Assembly: GCA_030531025.1 (NCBI GenBank) | Contig: JAUMTV010000003.1 | Span: 8,801 to 72,800 of the forward strand | DNA: 64,000 nt | Direction of reading: 5' to 3' | Source: Turicibacter sp. | Lineage (GTDB): Bacteria; Bacillota; Bacilli; MOL361; Turicibacteraceae | In this document: piece after piece, positions 43,646 to 52,522 of the stretch | How positions within the stretch are numbered: the first letter of the stretch is position 1 | Layout: every line of letters begins with the position of its first letter | Program-made: the position numbers and the translations under genes | Notes under the pieces: generated by a model | Database searches by the model: none | Seen by the model: only the letters and a program-made list of their open reading frames with translations | What the model was told of the DNA's origin: nothing

Positions 43646-44008
43646 CTACTGACCTCCCTCTAATGATTCATAACGTTGAACTAATATTGGATGCATTTGA
43701 TATAATGTTTCTTCTAACAGATAGATCACCACATGATCATCACTGGATAACATAAACAACACTTCCACATACTGCTTTAAATCATGGCCTTCAAAAGGTT
43801 CGATATATTCAGGAATTAATGTTGGATATTGGTTAATGAAATCATTGATTTCCTCTTCTGCTAACAGAATATAGCCACCTAAATCAGTGACTAATCGTTC
43901 ATCACCGTAATGAACATTTAAGACTTTAAGTATCTCTTCTGCTTTGGTTAGTACCCTCTCATCTATGTGTGTTTGTTGCTTTAACTGCTCTAACTTCCAA
44001 ATTTTCAT
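43646..44008 (-). CDS. Conserved cassette protein, LGGY family (unknown)
   Basis: About 120 residues from ATG 44008; the frame begins four codons earlier, where the ribosome binding site would overlap. YGDERLVTDLGGYILLAEEE and PEYIEPFEGHDLKQYVEVLF align with the protein at 20020. It occupies the DUF950 slot of SCC elements, but homology to SAUGI is not visible by eye. Confidence 0.6.
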   Translation of the reverse strand: MKIWKLEQLKQQTHIDERVLTKAEEILKVLNVHYGDERLVTDLGGYILLAEEEINDFINQYPTLIPEYIEPFEGHDLKQYVEVLFMLSSDDHVVIYLLEETLYQMHPILVQRYESLEGGQ

Positions 44009-44132
44009 GACCCACTTCATCCTTTCTTTGTTCCTATATGGAAAAGACCTAGCCTTAGAAGGCTAGGTCTACTCATCATCGATATTAATTATGATTAATT
44101 GTTAATACTTACGGTTAGTTATCTTTAATTAA

Positions 44133-44660
44133 CTAAGCCGCTTCATACATCTTGACTAATCGCCACTCATTCTTAATACGTGGACACAATGGATGCATGG
44201 GGATATTGCGATAGAGATCACAAATCACATACATCTTATCTTGAAATGGTTTTAGTTTTTCCAATAACGCTTCTTGTCTTCCTGTTATTTTCTTACTCCC
44301 TTCTCCTATCGACCCCCATGCGATAATCACAATATCTGACTTTAAACATGACTTTTCAATATAGACATCATTCTCTTCCTCCACTAATTCAGTAATTTCT
44401 TTCCTATAACTAATCTTGGGACAAATTAAAGAAAAGAGATTTGTGATATCGACTGCTCCATAATCTAACCGATTTAGATTATTAATGACATTCATCGTGG
44501 TATGATCGATCTCTACTTCATTAGCACTTGATGGATTAATCATAATAATGGTTGCTTTGGGTTTATTTTTATCCCACTCTTTCCTTATGATATAACGATG
44601 CTCCATATCATCACTGTATACGACTTCTGTTCTTAGACTCATTCTATTTACGATTGCCAT
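44133..44660 (-). CDS. DUF1643 family protein
   Basis: About 175 residues from ATG 44660 (GGAGGT upstream, two codons inside the open frame). VYSDDMEHRYIIRKEW, ATIIMINPSSANEVEIDHTT and IVIIAWGSIGEGSKK mark the family. Homologue of 20478, same neighbours. Confidence 0.85.
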   Translation of the reverse strand: MAIVNRMSLRTEVVYSDDMEHRYIIRKEWDKNKPKATIIMINPSSANEVEIDHTTMNVINNLNRLDYGAVDITNLFSLICPKISYRKEITELVEEENDVYIEKSCLKSDIVIIAWGSIGEGSKKITGRQEALLEKLKPFQDKMYVICDLYRNIPMHPLCPRIKNEWRLVKMYEAA

Positions 44661-44681
44661 TTTCAAACCTCCTTTATTTGT

Positions 44682-45047
44682 TTAACGATGATAAATAAAG
44701 AGATAACTATATTCATCTTTTACAGGTTTCAATCGAAGATAGAAATTGAAATCAGTGGTTTCAACTTTGAATAGTTGTTCATAACGATATCCCTCTCCTC
44801 TACATCGATCAATAACTTTACTAAATACCTCTAACTGCTCAAAGATTAACTCATTGATTAAAACTTGTAATGCTGGGATAGATATACTGTATTTATCTAC
44901 AACATCATCGAACTGTTGTGATGGTAACCACTTATTGCAAACTTCATCTCTCCTTGATCCTGACCAGTCTAATCTCATCATTCCGATTGACTTGGATTCA
45001 TCTAGCTCTACTGGAAAAAACTCCTTTACATTGATCCACTTTAACAT
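44682..45047 (-). CDS. Conserved cassette protein, KWINVKE family (unknown)
   Basis: A 121-residue protein. MLKWINVKEFFPVELDESKS, IGMMRLDWSGSRRDEVCNKW and FNFYLRLKPVKDEYSYLFIY parallel the protein at 21011. GGAGAAGG precedes the ATG. 21 bases separate it from the DUF1643 gene, so they form an operon. Confidence 0.65.
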   Translation of the reverse strand: MLKWINVKEFFPVELDESKSIGMMRLDWSGSRRDEVCNKWLPSQQFDDVVDKYSISIPALQVLINELIFEQLEVFSKVIDRCRGEGYRYEQLFKVETTDFNFYLRLKPVKDEYSYLFIYHR

Positions 45048-45075
45048 TTCAACCTTCTCCTTCTATAAAGAGAAA

Positions 45076-45113
45076 TAAAAAGGACCAAGCAAACAAAAGT
45101 TCACTTGGTCCCC
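45076..45113 (-). terminator. Terminator upstream of the KWINVKE gene
   Basis: GGACCAAG/CTTGGTCC stem with U-run on the minus strand, parallel to 21407-21443 in cassette 1. Confidence 0.75.
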
Positions 45114-45153
45114 TATTAATCCATCTTTAATTTTTTAATTCTGAGTCACAACG

Positions 45154-45192
45154 TCACTCATCTTCATCTTCTTCATAATAAACACCAAACAT
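45154..45192 (-). CDS. Possible 12-residue micro-ORF
   Basis: MFGVYYEEDEDE with a strong GGAGGT six bases before the ATG, between the terminator and the DpnD/PcfM-like gene. It may be a real acidic micropeptide or a leader; there is no comparative support. Confidence 0.25.
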   Translation of the reverse strand: MFGVYYEEDEDE

Positions 45193-45260
45193 CTTATCCA
45201 CCTCCATAAATCTAGTTGCATTTCTATTATGGAATATTTTGTAGGATGATGTCAATGATG

Positions 45261-45434
45261 TTATTTCATGATTTCAAATTCTGTCTGAACTAAATCATCA
45301 GCATCTAAGACGATTTCTTCATCAAGATATTGTCTTCTAATAGATTCAACTGCATCACCATCCATTTCATCAATATCGACTTCAATCAACCGTTCTAATG
45401 TTTCCGTTATACAGACGGTTATTTTACGACTCAT
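45261..45434 (-). CDS. DpnD/PcfM-like small protein
   Basis: 57 residues from ATG 45434 (AAGGAG six bases upstream); the frame extends nine codons further. MSRKITVCITETLERLIEVD, then DEEIVLDADDLVQTEFEIMK. Same length as its homologue at 21457, which supports this start. Confidence 0.7.
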   Translation of the reverse strand: MSRKITVCITETLERLIEVDIDEMDGDAVESIRRQYLDEEIVLDADDLVQTEFEIMK

Positions 45435-45463
45435 CATACTCTCCTTCTTAATTCGGAACATAG

Positions 45464-45500
45464 AAAAGAGCTAAGCAACTTAATTCATGACTTAGCCCTC
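45464..45500 (-). terminator. Terminator after radC, cassette 2
   Basis: GGGCTAAG/CTTAGCTC stem followed by U-run on the minus strand; related to 21661-21698. Confidence 0.7.
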
Positions 45501-45949
45501 TATAAATATCCCTTTTCTTTTAATGATGTAAAAGAACCATCTCCAATAATGAGATGGTCCAGTAATTTGATTCCTAATAATTCACCTGCTTCAACTAAAC
45601 GATGGGTTAATTGAATATCTTGATCTGATGGTGTTGCATCTCCTGAAGGATGATTATGAAATGCCATGATACTAGAAGCATTCGATAGGATGGCTGTTTT
45701 AAATACTTCTCTTGGATGGATGATAGCTTTATTGAGTGTTCCAACTGATACCACTGAAATATTATTTGGTTCATTTTTAGCATTCAAACAAGCAATAATG
45801 AATTGCTCCCGATCTACTCCTTCTAGTTGTTCTTTAATCATTTCATAGGCATCACTAGGTGATAAGATTTGACATGTTTGATAAAGGAAGCTAGACTCCT
45901 TGACCATTTTAATGGATACAATATTAATTCGTTTTGCGACATTCGACAT
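45500..45949 (-). CDS. radC: RadC-family JAB/MPN metalloprotein
   Basis: 149 residues, nearly identical to the protein at 21700, with intact HNHPSGDATPSDQD. The same GGAGG and upstream AATAATATATGTTTATAAAT. It again separates scaffold from cargo. Confidence 0.88.
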   Translation of the reverse strand: MSNVAKRINIVSIKMVKESSFLYQTCQILSPSDAYEMIKEQLEGVDREQFIIACLNAKNEPNNISVVSVGTLNKAIIHPREVFKTAILSNASSIMAFHNHPSGDATPSDQDIQLTHRLVEAGELLGIKLLDHLIIGDGSFTSLKEKGYL

Positions 45950-46013
45950 GTATATTACCTCCTGAGTAATGATTCAAGGAAATAATATATGTTTATAAAT
46001 GTAGTTATTACAG

Positions 46014-46115
46014 CTAATATCCATTTAGGTCAATATAACCTTTTATTTTATACAATTCAACAATCATTGCTTTAAATTCGGCATTATATTTTTTCATCTC
46101 GATACATTCTTGCAT
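46014..46115 (-). pseudogene. Transposase N-terminal fragment
   Basis: MQECIEMKKYNAEFKAMIVE and LYKIKGYIDLNGY then stop. K-x-Y-x-x-EFK-x-x-I-V-x-L-Y is the start of IS3-type OrfA helix-turn-helix proteins. Nothing further remains. It lies in the 45950-46276 gap with the IS-end-like sequence at 46130-46172. Confidence 0.55.
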
Positions 46116-46129
46116 TAAGGCTATTGTAA

Positions 46130-46172
46130 CGACTTAACCTAATCGTTTCTATAAAACTATACTAGCGCCATA
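46130..46172. repeat. IS-end-like sequence, copy 1
   Basis: TAACGACTTAACC and TATAAAACTATACTAGCGCC match 61336-61377 (TATAAAACTATACTAGCACC) over about 40 bases. These are probably the same terminus of a decayed insertion sequence in two cassettes. Confidence 0.5.
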
Positions 46173-46276
46173 ATATTAAATAAAATTTATAACAGTATAC
46201 AAAAAAGAGGATAAATGATATAATTAAAATATTTTATCATTATTAATAATAAAACTAAATTATTAAGGAGAAATCT

Positions 46277-48235
46277 ATGTACATCAAAAAATTTTTAATT
46301 GAAAATTTTAAATCGCTTGAGAAAGTTACTATAAATCTAAATAATGATCTTAATATATTTACTGGATCAAATAATGTTGGTAAAACTACGGTACTAGAGT
46401 CAGTCGCTTTATGGGCGGAATGTTTTAACCTTTTAATTAAGCAATCACAGAAAGCAATAAAAAACATCAATATTGATAAGGGAGACTATAAACTAGGCGA
46501 TTCCAATCCTTCATTAATTAATTATAATGAGATTATTTCTGTTCGCAGCCCAAATTTTCAAGATTTATTTTATAATCTTGATACCAACAAGAAAATCCTT
46601 TTACGTGCTACAATACAAAGCAATAATAACCATTTAATAATCGGATTTATTATACAAAAAAGTAATGGTGGGACTAACTATCGAATCGCCTTAGAAAATT
46701 ATAAAGATTTTGACTTTAAGCTTTTCAATACATTCTTTTTAAAATTTCCTAACCCAATTGATGTTATTTATGCCTCTCCCGTTAATAATCTTATTCCATA
46801 TGAAGAGTTCGAAACTATTCCTAAAATAAAAAAGAGAATTAAATGTCGAGAATCTATTTCAATTTTGAGAAATAGACTATATCAATTGAAAAAAGATTCC
46901 ATAAAATTTTCGAGTTTTATAGATGATTTATCTTACATCTTATATAATAAACAGGATAAAATCTCATTCAATTTTATTGGTGACGAGACAAAGGAACCAA
47001 CTTTAATCGTAACAATCCGATTAGGAGGAAGAGATATTGAGAAAGACATTTCATTAGTTGGGAGCGGAACAATCCAAATTATTGAATTACTTCTTAGCCT
47101 TTATGAAGAAGATAGTGAGTTACAAATCGTTTTATTAGATGAGCCAGACTCTCATATTCATCGCGATATTCAAAAAAGATTAATTAATATTCTAAATAAT
47201 CATGCCAATAAATCACAAATATTTTTAACTACCCACAATGAAAGTCTTATTCGAAGTTCTAAACCAGAACATTTATTTTATTTAGAAAAAGATATTAATA
47301 AAGTGTACAGTCCTATTATAAACGATTCCTCAATGAGTAAAAAAATCGGTCTACAACCTAGTAAACATATTAAGATACTTGCTAATCTGGGAAGCGAGTC
47401 AGGATTAGATATCATTAATGCCTTAGAAGCTGATAAACTCCTTTTAGTTGAGGGTCCGACTGATGCTAAATATATTCAGACTATTTTGGACAAAAATGAT
47501 ATTCATAAAAAAAATAATATTATGTATTGGTCATTCGATGGAATTGATAATTTACTGCCTAAACTTACTGCCTATAAAGATTTTTTCAGTTTAATTAAAA
47601 ATGGAAAAAGTTTATGGGATAAATCCATCCTAGTCTTAGATAGTGACTATACTACTGATAAACAAAGAAATCGCATAATTGAGAAAATTCAAGAAAAGTT
47701 CAATATAAAAACCTATATGTGGAATTGTTATACTCTAGAATCGACTATTTTAATCGATTCCGCTGCCTTTAAAGAAGAAGTGATTTTGCTTCTCAAACAA
47801 AAATCTTCATTAGAAACAATAAATTCAGATGATGTTTCCCATTTTATTGATACCTTATTTGAGAGATTAATTAATCAATGGGAAGAACGTTATAGTCTAA
47901 CATCAGAAAAAAAAGAATGGTTGAGCATAACTCACACTATTTCAAATAGAAAGAAAAATATTCAGACAATATTAGGTGATTCTAAAATATATAATAGAGA
48001 TGAGCAACAACTTCTTTCTGACTTTATTCAATATGCAAGTTCACAAATATCTAATGGAAATGTCTCAATTATTTCAACTAAAAAAGATGTAAAAAATATG
48101 TTAACGGAAATATATGATAAATATGAAATAACTAAAGACGAAACATTAGATCCATTTGAATTTTTTATTAACCAATTGACTCGTGGAGAATGGATAAAAG
48201 AATGGGATAATTTGATTGAATTAATCTACTCTTAA
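46277..48235 (+). CDS. OLD-family ATPase-TOPRIM nuclease
   Basis: A 652-residue protein. ABC/SMC-type ATPase: Walker A GSNNVGKTT (30-38), signature VGSGTIQ (261-267), Walker B QIVLLDEPDSHIH (283-295) and H-loop LTTHN. A TOPRIM domain follows: LLLVEGPTDAKYI (E392) and ILVLDSDY (D455, D457). This is the order of OLD nucleases, GajA and the retron or PARIS ATPases. No GajB-like helicase or reverse transcriptase is adjacent, so it is a class 1 (stand-alone) OLD by context. AAGGAG precedes the ATG. Transcribed towards the ABC-3C operon, with a shared bidirectional terminator. Probable phage defence. Confidence 0.85.
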   Translation: MYIKKFLIENFKSLEKVTINLNNDLNIFTGSNNVGKTTVLESVALWAECFNLLIKQSQKAIKNINIDKGDYKLGDSNPSLINYNEIISVRSPNFQDLFYNLDTNKKILLRATIQSNNNHLIIGFIIQKSNGGTNYRIALENYKDFDFKLFNTFFLKFPNPIDVIYASPVNNLIPYEEFETIPKIKKRIKCRESISILRNRLYQLKKDSIKFSSFIDDLSYILYNKQDKISFNFIGDETKEPTLIVTIRLGGRDIEKDISLVGSGTIQIIELLLSLYEEDSELQIVLLDEPDSHIHRDIQKRLINILNNHANKSQIFLTTHNESLIRSSKPEHLFYLEKDINKVYSPIINDSSMSKKIGLQPSKHIKILANLGSESGLDIINALEADKLLLVEGPTDAKYIQTILDKNDIHKKNNIMYWSFDGIDNLLPKLTAYKDFFSLIKNGKSLWDKSILVLDSDYTTDKQRNRIIEKIQEKFNIKTYMWNCYTLESTILIDSAAFKEEVILLLKQKSSLETINSDDVSHFIDTLFERLINQWEERYSLTSEKKEWLSITHTISNRKKNIQTILGDSKIYNRDEQQLLSDFIQYASSQISNGNVSIISTKKDVKNMLTEIYDKYEITKDETLDPFEFFINQLTRGEWIKEWDNLIELIYS

Positions 48236-48254
48236 TCTCACTCTAATTGATATA

Positions 48255-48298
48255 GAAAAAACTTATATTTTATCTCTGTAAAATATAAGTTTTTCTTT
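48255..48298. terminator. Bidirectional terminator between two defence units
   Basis: AAACTTATATTTTA/TAAAATATAAGTTT perfect arms around six bases, U-runs on both sides. Confidence 0.85.
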
Positions 48299-48336
48299 TA
48301 TTACTTACATTACCATAAACAATTTTAACTCTATTA

Positions 48337-50082
48337 CTATATACTTTCATTTTCTATATAAAACGGATTAAATCCACTTTTCTCTGGAGATATTAAATCA
48401 TAAACTAAAGCATTCTTAATTAATAAGTCTTCATTACTTTCATCATCAAACATAAATATTTGTACACTCTTTTTATCTATGCTTTCATAAAATTTTTCTA
48501 ATATCACTCCGATAGCCTGTCTGTTTTTGGAATCAAATGGTTTTGAGATATGATCTATAACTAATATAGGAATAAGCGGATATTTATCCTCAGTTATTAA
48601 TAATTTTAAAAAGCTCAAATATCCTGATAATTGAATTAACGTATGCCTTGCCATACTACCTGTATAATAATTCTCGAGTTTCTCTCCATCAGCCTCTCTA
48701 TTAATTATCATTGGTTGAAGAATATTCCCTTTTTTAAAATACTGTATCTGAAACCCATCCATGTCAACATCATTTTTAACTAACGCAGATACTTCATATG
48801 CTGATTTATATAAGGATGTAATATAATTTGAGATACTATTTATTCTTTCCACATCATCTGCATTTTGTAGTATCTTGATCTCTGATTTTATTTGTTTTCT
48901 TCTTTTTCGTTTTTCTATTAATTCTTTTTCATTATAATTTATATCTTCATTTAAATAATCCTCTATAATAGCTAGTGCTTTGACTTTATCATCCATACTA
49001 AATCTTTGGAACCTTGAATTAGCTCTTAGAATTTCTTCTTTTACTAATTCTCTCTGTTTTTTTATTTCTTTTATCGTACTATCATTAATTATGTACTTAT
49101 TAAAAGAAATACTATTTTCTAAATCGAGTACTAACTTAATTATAGGATCAATTAAATATTCTAATTCATTAGTGTTACATATCATTGTTTCTAATTTATT
49201 CAATAATACTTTTTTCTTTTCACTCTCTTTTTTCATACGCCTTGAATCCGATATACGATTTTCATAAATTTTGACTTGTTCATCTAAATTATTAAATATA
49301 ACTTCTAACTCAGCTATAGTTTTAACCTCTCCATTATTCGAATGATTATCCATTTGTTTTAATTTACTAATTTCTTCTTTTATTTTAAAAGAATTCTTTC
49401 CTGTATAACTAGTCTTAATATTTAACTTCAGTAAATTATTATTAATTCGATTGTAAATGAAATCAAATCTACTTTCTTGCTTTTCCAGCTGTTTGATTTC
49501 ATCTTCTAATTCTTCAAGTTCCTTGATTAATAAAAAAATATTTGATAGATTTTTATTGAATATAAAATTCAAAATAGAATTTAATTTTACTGAATATTTT
49601 ACATCACTACATTTATCCAAGAAATCATTTAATACTCCTTGCCTTTTTTCACCTAAAAAGTTAAACATAGTAAATGTTCTATATGTCAAATTTTCATCTG
49701 TGAATTCTCTCAATTCTTTTAGGTAGTTGTTATCCTTCATAAAAATTGAATTCAATTTATCTTTATATTCTACACTACCTATAGGTTGTATGACCTCTTC
49801 ATCCTTGTAAGAAAAATAATTTACTTCCGGATCTAATGTTCTAATTAATATATAATTTATATTTTCATAGACAATTTCCATCCTTGCTTCTTTTAAAGTA
49901 TCTTTATACCAGTACTGTTCACTGATATTTTCTGATGCTCCTAACATATAGTCTAGAAACTTATAAAATTCTGTTTTACCTGAGCTATTTTTCCCTTTAA
50001 AGTAATTTATACCATAATCGAACTGATAAGTATATTCTTCCCCTTTATTACTTTTCATAACCAATTTATCAATCTTAAACAT
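48337..50082 (-). CDS. ABC-3C system ATPase component
   Basis: A 581-residue protein. RecF/Rad50-like: Walker A FKGKNSSGKTEF (29-39), long coiled coil (about 190-400), Walker B-like ILVIDHISKPFD and the residue block YTGSMARHTLIQLSGYLSF as signature region. The gene order effector-middle-ATPase and the 8-base overlaps (ATGTTTAA here) match ABC-three-component systems, predicted conflict systems where the ATPase licenses a toxic effector. No TOPRIM domain is present. Confidence 0.75.
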   Translation of the reverse strand: MFKIDKLVMKSNKGEEYTYQFDYGINYFKGKNSSGKTEFYKFLDYMLGASENISEQYWYKDTLKEARMEIVYENINYILIRTLDPEVNYFSYKDEEVIQPIGSVEYKDKLNSIFMKDNNYLKELREFTDENLTYRTFTMFNFLGEKRQGVLNDFLDKCSDVKYSVKLNSILNFIFNKNLSNIFLLIKELEELEDEIKQLEKQESRFDFIYNRINNNLLKLNIKTSYTGKNSFKIKEEISKLKQMDNHSNNGEVKTIAELEVIFNNLDEQVKIYENRISDSRRMKKESEKKKVLLNKLETMICNTNELEYLIDPIIKLVLDLENSISFNKYIINDSTIKEIKKQRELVKEEILRANSRFQRFSMDDKVKALAIIEDYLNEDINYNEKELIEKRKRRKQIKSEIKILQNADDVERINSISNYITSLYKSAYEVSALVKNDVDMDGFQIQYFKKGNILQPMIINREADGEKLENYYTGSMARHTLIQLSGYLSFLKLLITEDKYPLIPILVIDHISKPFDSKNRQAIGVILEKFYESIDKKSVQIFMFDDESNEDLLIKNALVYDLISPEKSGFNPFYIENESI

Positions 50083-50506
50083 TATGCATAACCTCCTTTA
50101 AAAATTGTCTATCACTCATTTGTTTACTTTCATTAATACACTTTTCTATGAAGGAGTTTTCTGCATAAATGACTTTCTTCTTTTCAGAGTTATATCTAAC
50201 TTCATGCTCTATAATAATTAACTCTTCATTACTAATTAACAAGTGGATAGCTTTAAATATGTATTCCATCTCATAACAATAATCATCAAATAATCCTGAC
50301 ATTTTAGAAATACCTTTTAATAAAAGATCTTTAGAATTATTAGATCTGTATACCTCCTTATAAAGAAAAATGTTTTTCTTTATAATAAATGAAAAAAATA
50401 AGAGTTTGTTAATACTAAGCTGTTCATGCTTTTGTAAAATTCCAAGTACTATATCACAATATCCGCTAATTATAATTGCCTCTGCTAGTATTTTATTTTT
50501 AGACAT
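50075..50506 (-). CDS. ABC-3C middle component
   Basis: 143 residues from ATG 50506, which overlaps the upstream stop as ATGTCTAA; the frame extends 13 codons into the previous gene. All-helical, compact, no catalytic motif (MSKNKILAEAIIISGYCDIV; YNSEKKKVIYAENSFIEKCI). The size and position fit the middle component that bridges ATPase and effector. The specific MC subfamily is not assigned. Confidence 0.68.
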   Translation of the reverse strand: MSKNKILAEAIIISGYCDIVLGILQKHEQLSINKLLFFSFIIKKNIFLYKEVYRSNNSKDLLLKGISKMSGLFDDYCYEMEYIFKAIHLLISNEELIIIEHEVRYNSEKKKVIYAENSFIEKCINESKQMSDRQFLKEVMHNV

Positions 50507-51641
50507 CGCTATCATCCTTCCATGAAATTTGTAAATTCTCCTCAATATCCTCTCTAGTCATATAGACTGCAGCACCATATTTCATTTGTTCATTAAGTAC
50601 ATATGAATTTTCACATTGCTTTGTTCTGTCTAGTCTATTCAGAGGCGTATCTAAATTTCCCTGTTTCAACACCATTTTAGAAAAATCAAAATTATCATAT
50701 GTGGTATCTTCAATATCGTCTACCCGTGGCACCTTATTATTTTCTAGATATAAGTATCTTAAATACTCATAGTAAAATTTGTATTGTAAATGTTTATCAA
50801 TTAATCTTGGTGTTAAGTTACACGCTTGAAGTTGATAATATTCTCTTGAATTCTTTTGTTGTAAATCGTACCAATCAGCATTACTCTTCTTAAAAGTTGA
50901 GTAACTAATTTCTATTTCTTCACCACGTATATTCTGAGATATTTCTTCAATTCGGCTTATAAATTTCTTATATGTAAAAATAAAAGGTTGTCTATTACTC
51001 ACTGAATTCATAATTTCTGTCGTGACAAATCTCATTAACTCTTGAATCCTCATATAGTACAATTCTTCAGATATCCCTGCTCTATGAAATAAAAATTCAT
51101 ATTTCAATAAAATTTCATCATCTATTCCATTAACTGATTTAAACTCATATTTTTGATTTATACTATTATAACTATCTGTAAATTTTACAAAATCACCATT
51201 AAATAGTTTTTTTACTTTCGTTATTAGAGCATTACTATTCTGATTTGAATTATTTATTTTATCAAATAACTTTTTAATATCTCCATTAAAAATTATATCT
51301 TGATTCTTATAATACTCATCTGTAAATAGTATATATTTATTGATTACCGCAGATTCACTCTCTAAAATTAACCAATTATATAATATCTTTTCGGCGTTTG
51401 CTTTATCTATTGTTGTTCTTTTAACTTGTATTGCAATATTTCCTACTTCATTTTTCAATACACATTTATAACTCTCACTATTTTGATCTATTTCATATGT
51501 TTTTATATTAATATCTTCTAATGTCTCGAACTCAATTTGTTCATCTTGCTTTAAATTTGCTAAATAATATATAAAAGATTTTATTTGATAAGCAAATCCA
51601 CCCAAACTCTTTATACCACTATCATTAGTAGAATATTCCAT
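50499..51641 (-). CDS. ABC-3C effector with Cap4-like nuclease domain
   Basis: A 380-residue protein. The N-terminus GGFAYQIKSFIYYL and NIAIQVKRTT (Q72, K74) form the Q-x-K variant of the PD-(D/E)XK site seen in Cap4/DUF4297-type dsDNA nucleases. The C-terminal ~180 residues (from RIQELMRFVTTEI) match the position of the ABC-3C C-terminal domain that contacts the middle component. First gene of the operon and last coding gene before attachment site C. It predicts indiscriminate DNA cleavage on phage sensing, by family analogy. Confidence 0.72.
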   Translation of the reverse strand: MEYSTNDSGIKSLGGFAYQIKSFIYYLANLKQDEQIEFETLEDINIKTYEIDQNSESYKCVLKNEVGNIAIQVKRTTIDKANAEKILYNWLILESESAVINKYILFTDEYYKNQDIIFNGDIKKLFDKINNSNQNSNALITKVKKLFNGDFVKFTDSYNSINQKYEFKSVNGIDDEILLKYEFLFHRAGISEELYYMRIQELMRFVTTEIMNSVSNRQPFIFTYKKFISRIEEISQNIRGEEIEISYSTFKKSNADWYDLQQKNSREYYQLQACNLTPRLIDKHLQYKFYYEYLRYLYLENNKVPRVDDIEDTTYDNFDFSKMVLKQGNLDTPLNRLDRTKQCENSYVLNEQMKYGAAVYMTREDIEENLQISWKDDSDV

Positions 51642-51744
51642 ACCGCTATACCTCCATTCTTAGCTTTAAAAGGATAAATGCTAATTCTAGTTAGATTATA
51701 ACATTATATTCCATATAGTGACAAATTCAATTATCCTTATAGTA

Positions 51745-51805
51745 GACGTGGATACTAACCGGAACGCCCCATCTCCACCAGAATACCCACGTCCGCAATA
51801 TTTAC
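51745..51805 (+). other. Attachment site C: cassette 2 / cassette 3 junction
   Basis: Core CCCCATCTCCACCA at 51767-51780. GACGTGG (51745-51751) and CCACGTC (51787-51793) form the flanking inverted repeat. GATACTAACCGGAACG precedes the core as at B. Confidence 0.8.
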
Positions 51806-51810
51806 AGTAA

Positions 51811-51861
51811 AAAAACATATCTAAGTACAGAAATAACTTCTGAGTTTAGATATGTTTTTTT
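51811..51861 (+). terminator. Cassette 3 left-end terminator
   Basis: AAACATATCTAA/TTAGATATGTTT arms, long U-run. Same place relative to the core as the terminators of cassettes 1 and 2 but different in sequence. Confidence 0.8.
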
Positions 51862-52040
51862 GTTTATTATCAATGGTTTCAAGTACTTTCATAAAATATT
51901 TTATCGATATAAGCCGCTACTATAAAATATAATCTTATGATGAAATTGTATCCCTGGTGGCAGTAGCCTCCATCATGAGCACAATTACTATTAAAATTTT
52001 TAAAAAAAGAGCTAAGCCACTTATGCATCACTTAGCTCCT

Positions 52041-52402
52041 TATAAATAACCTTTTTCTTTTAATGCGGTTAGTTAATTGAAGATCCTGTTATTATGGTGT
52101 TGCTTCACCTGATGGATGATTATAGAAATAAAAATACTAGCAGCATTTGATAGGATTGCGGTTTTAAAGACTTCTCTTAGATGTACAATAGCCTTATTTA
52201 ATGAACCTACTGATACCACTGTGATATTTTTAGTATTCAAACAAGCAATAATGAATTGCTCACGATCTAAACCTTCTAATTGTTCTTTAATCATTTCATA
52301 TGCATCACTTGGTGATAAGATTTGACGTGCAAGATATTGGAAGCTATATTCCTTTACTATTTTAATGGATACGATATTAATACGTTTTGAGACATTGGAC
52401 AT
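52041..52402 (-). pseudogene. radC: radC, internally deleted
   Basis: The start MSNVSKRINIVSIKIVKEYS and the tail-coding TATAAATAACCTTTTTCTTT are both present, but the JAMM region is damaged (frame lost after AASIF; HNHPSG not readable) and part of the C-terminal region is deleted. The upstream region matches that of the intact copies. It is a scar showing that cassette 3 derives from a full element. Confidence 0.8.
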
Positions 52403-52522
52403 GTCTATTCCCTTTGGTAATGATATTCAAGGAAATAATATATGTTTATATTTTGCCTTAAAACGCTCCTTGTGTAATCGCTTTCTCGATTCCTCGACTT
52501 CTCAAAATAGTAAACTATTTAA

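Larger units (their letters stand above)
30643..51780. mobile_element. Cassette 2, SCC-like integrative element
   Basis: About 21.1 kb between cores at 30629 and 51767. The scaffold parallels cassette 1, but with a DUF927/Cch-like helicase instead of the D5 type. The cargo is a DUF6414-DUF6602 pair at the left end, and an OLD-family gene and an ABC-3C operon at the right. Confidence 0.75.
51642..52040. other. Junction region between cassettes 2 and 3
   Basis: Holds attachment site C, the cassette 3 left-end terminator and the radC-type terminator near 52008-52043. No other gene seen; a short CCTGGTGGCAGTAGCCTCC stretch near 51953 is GC-richer than its surroundings. Confidence 0.5.
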
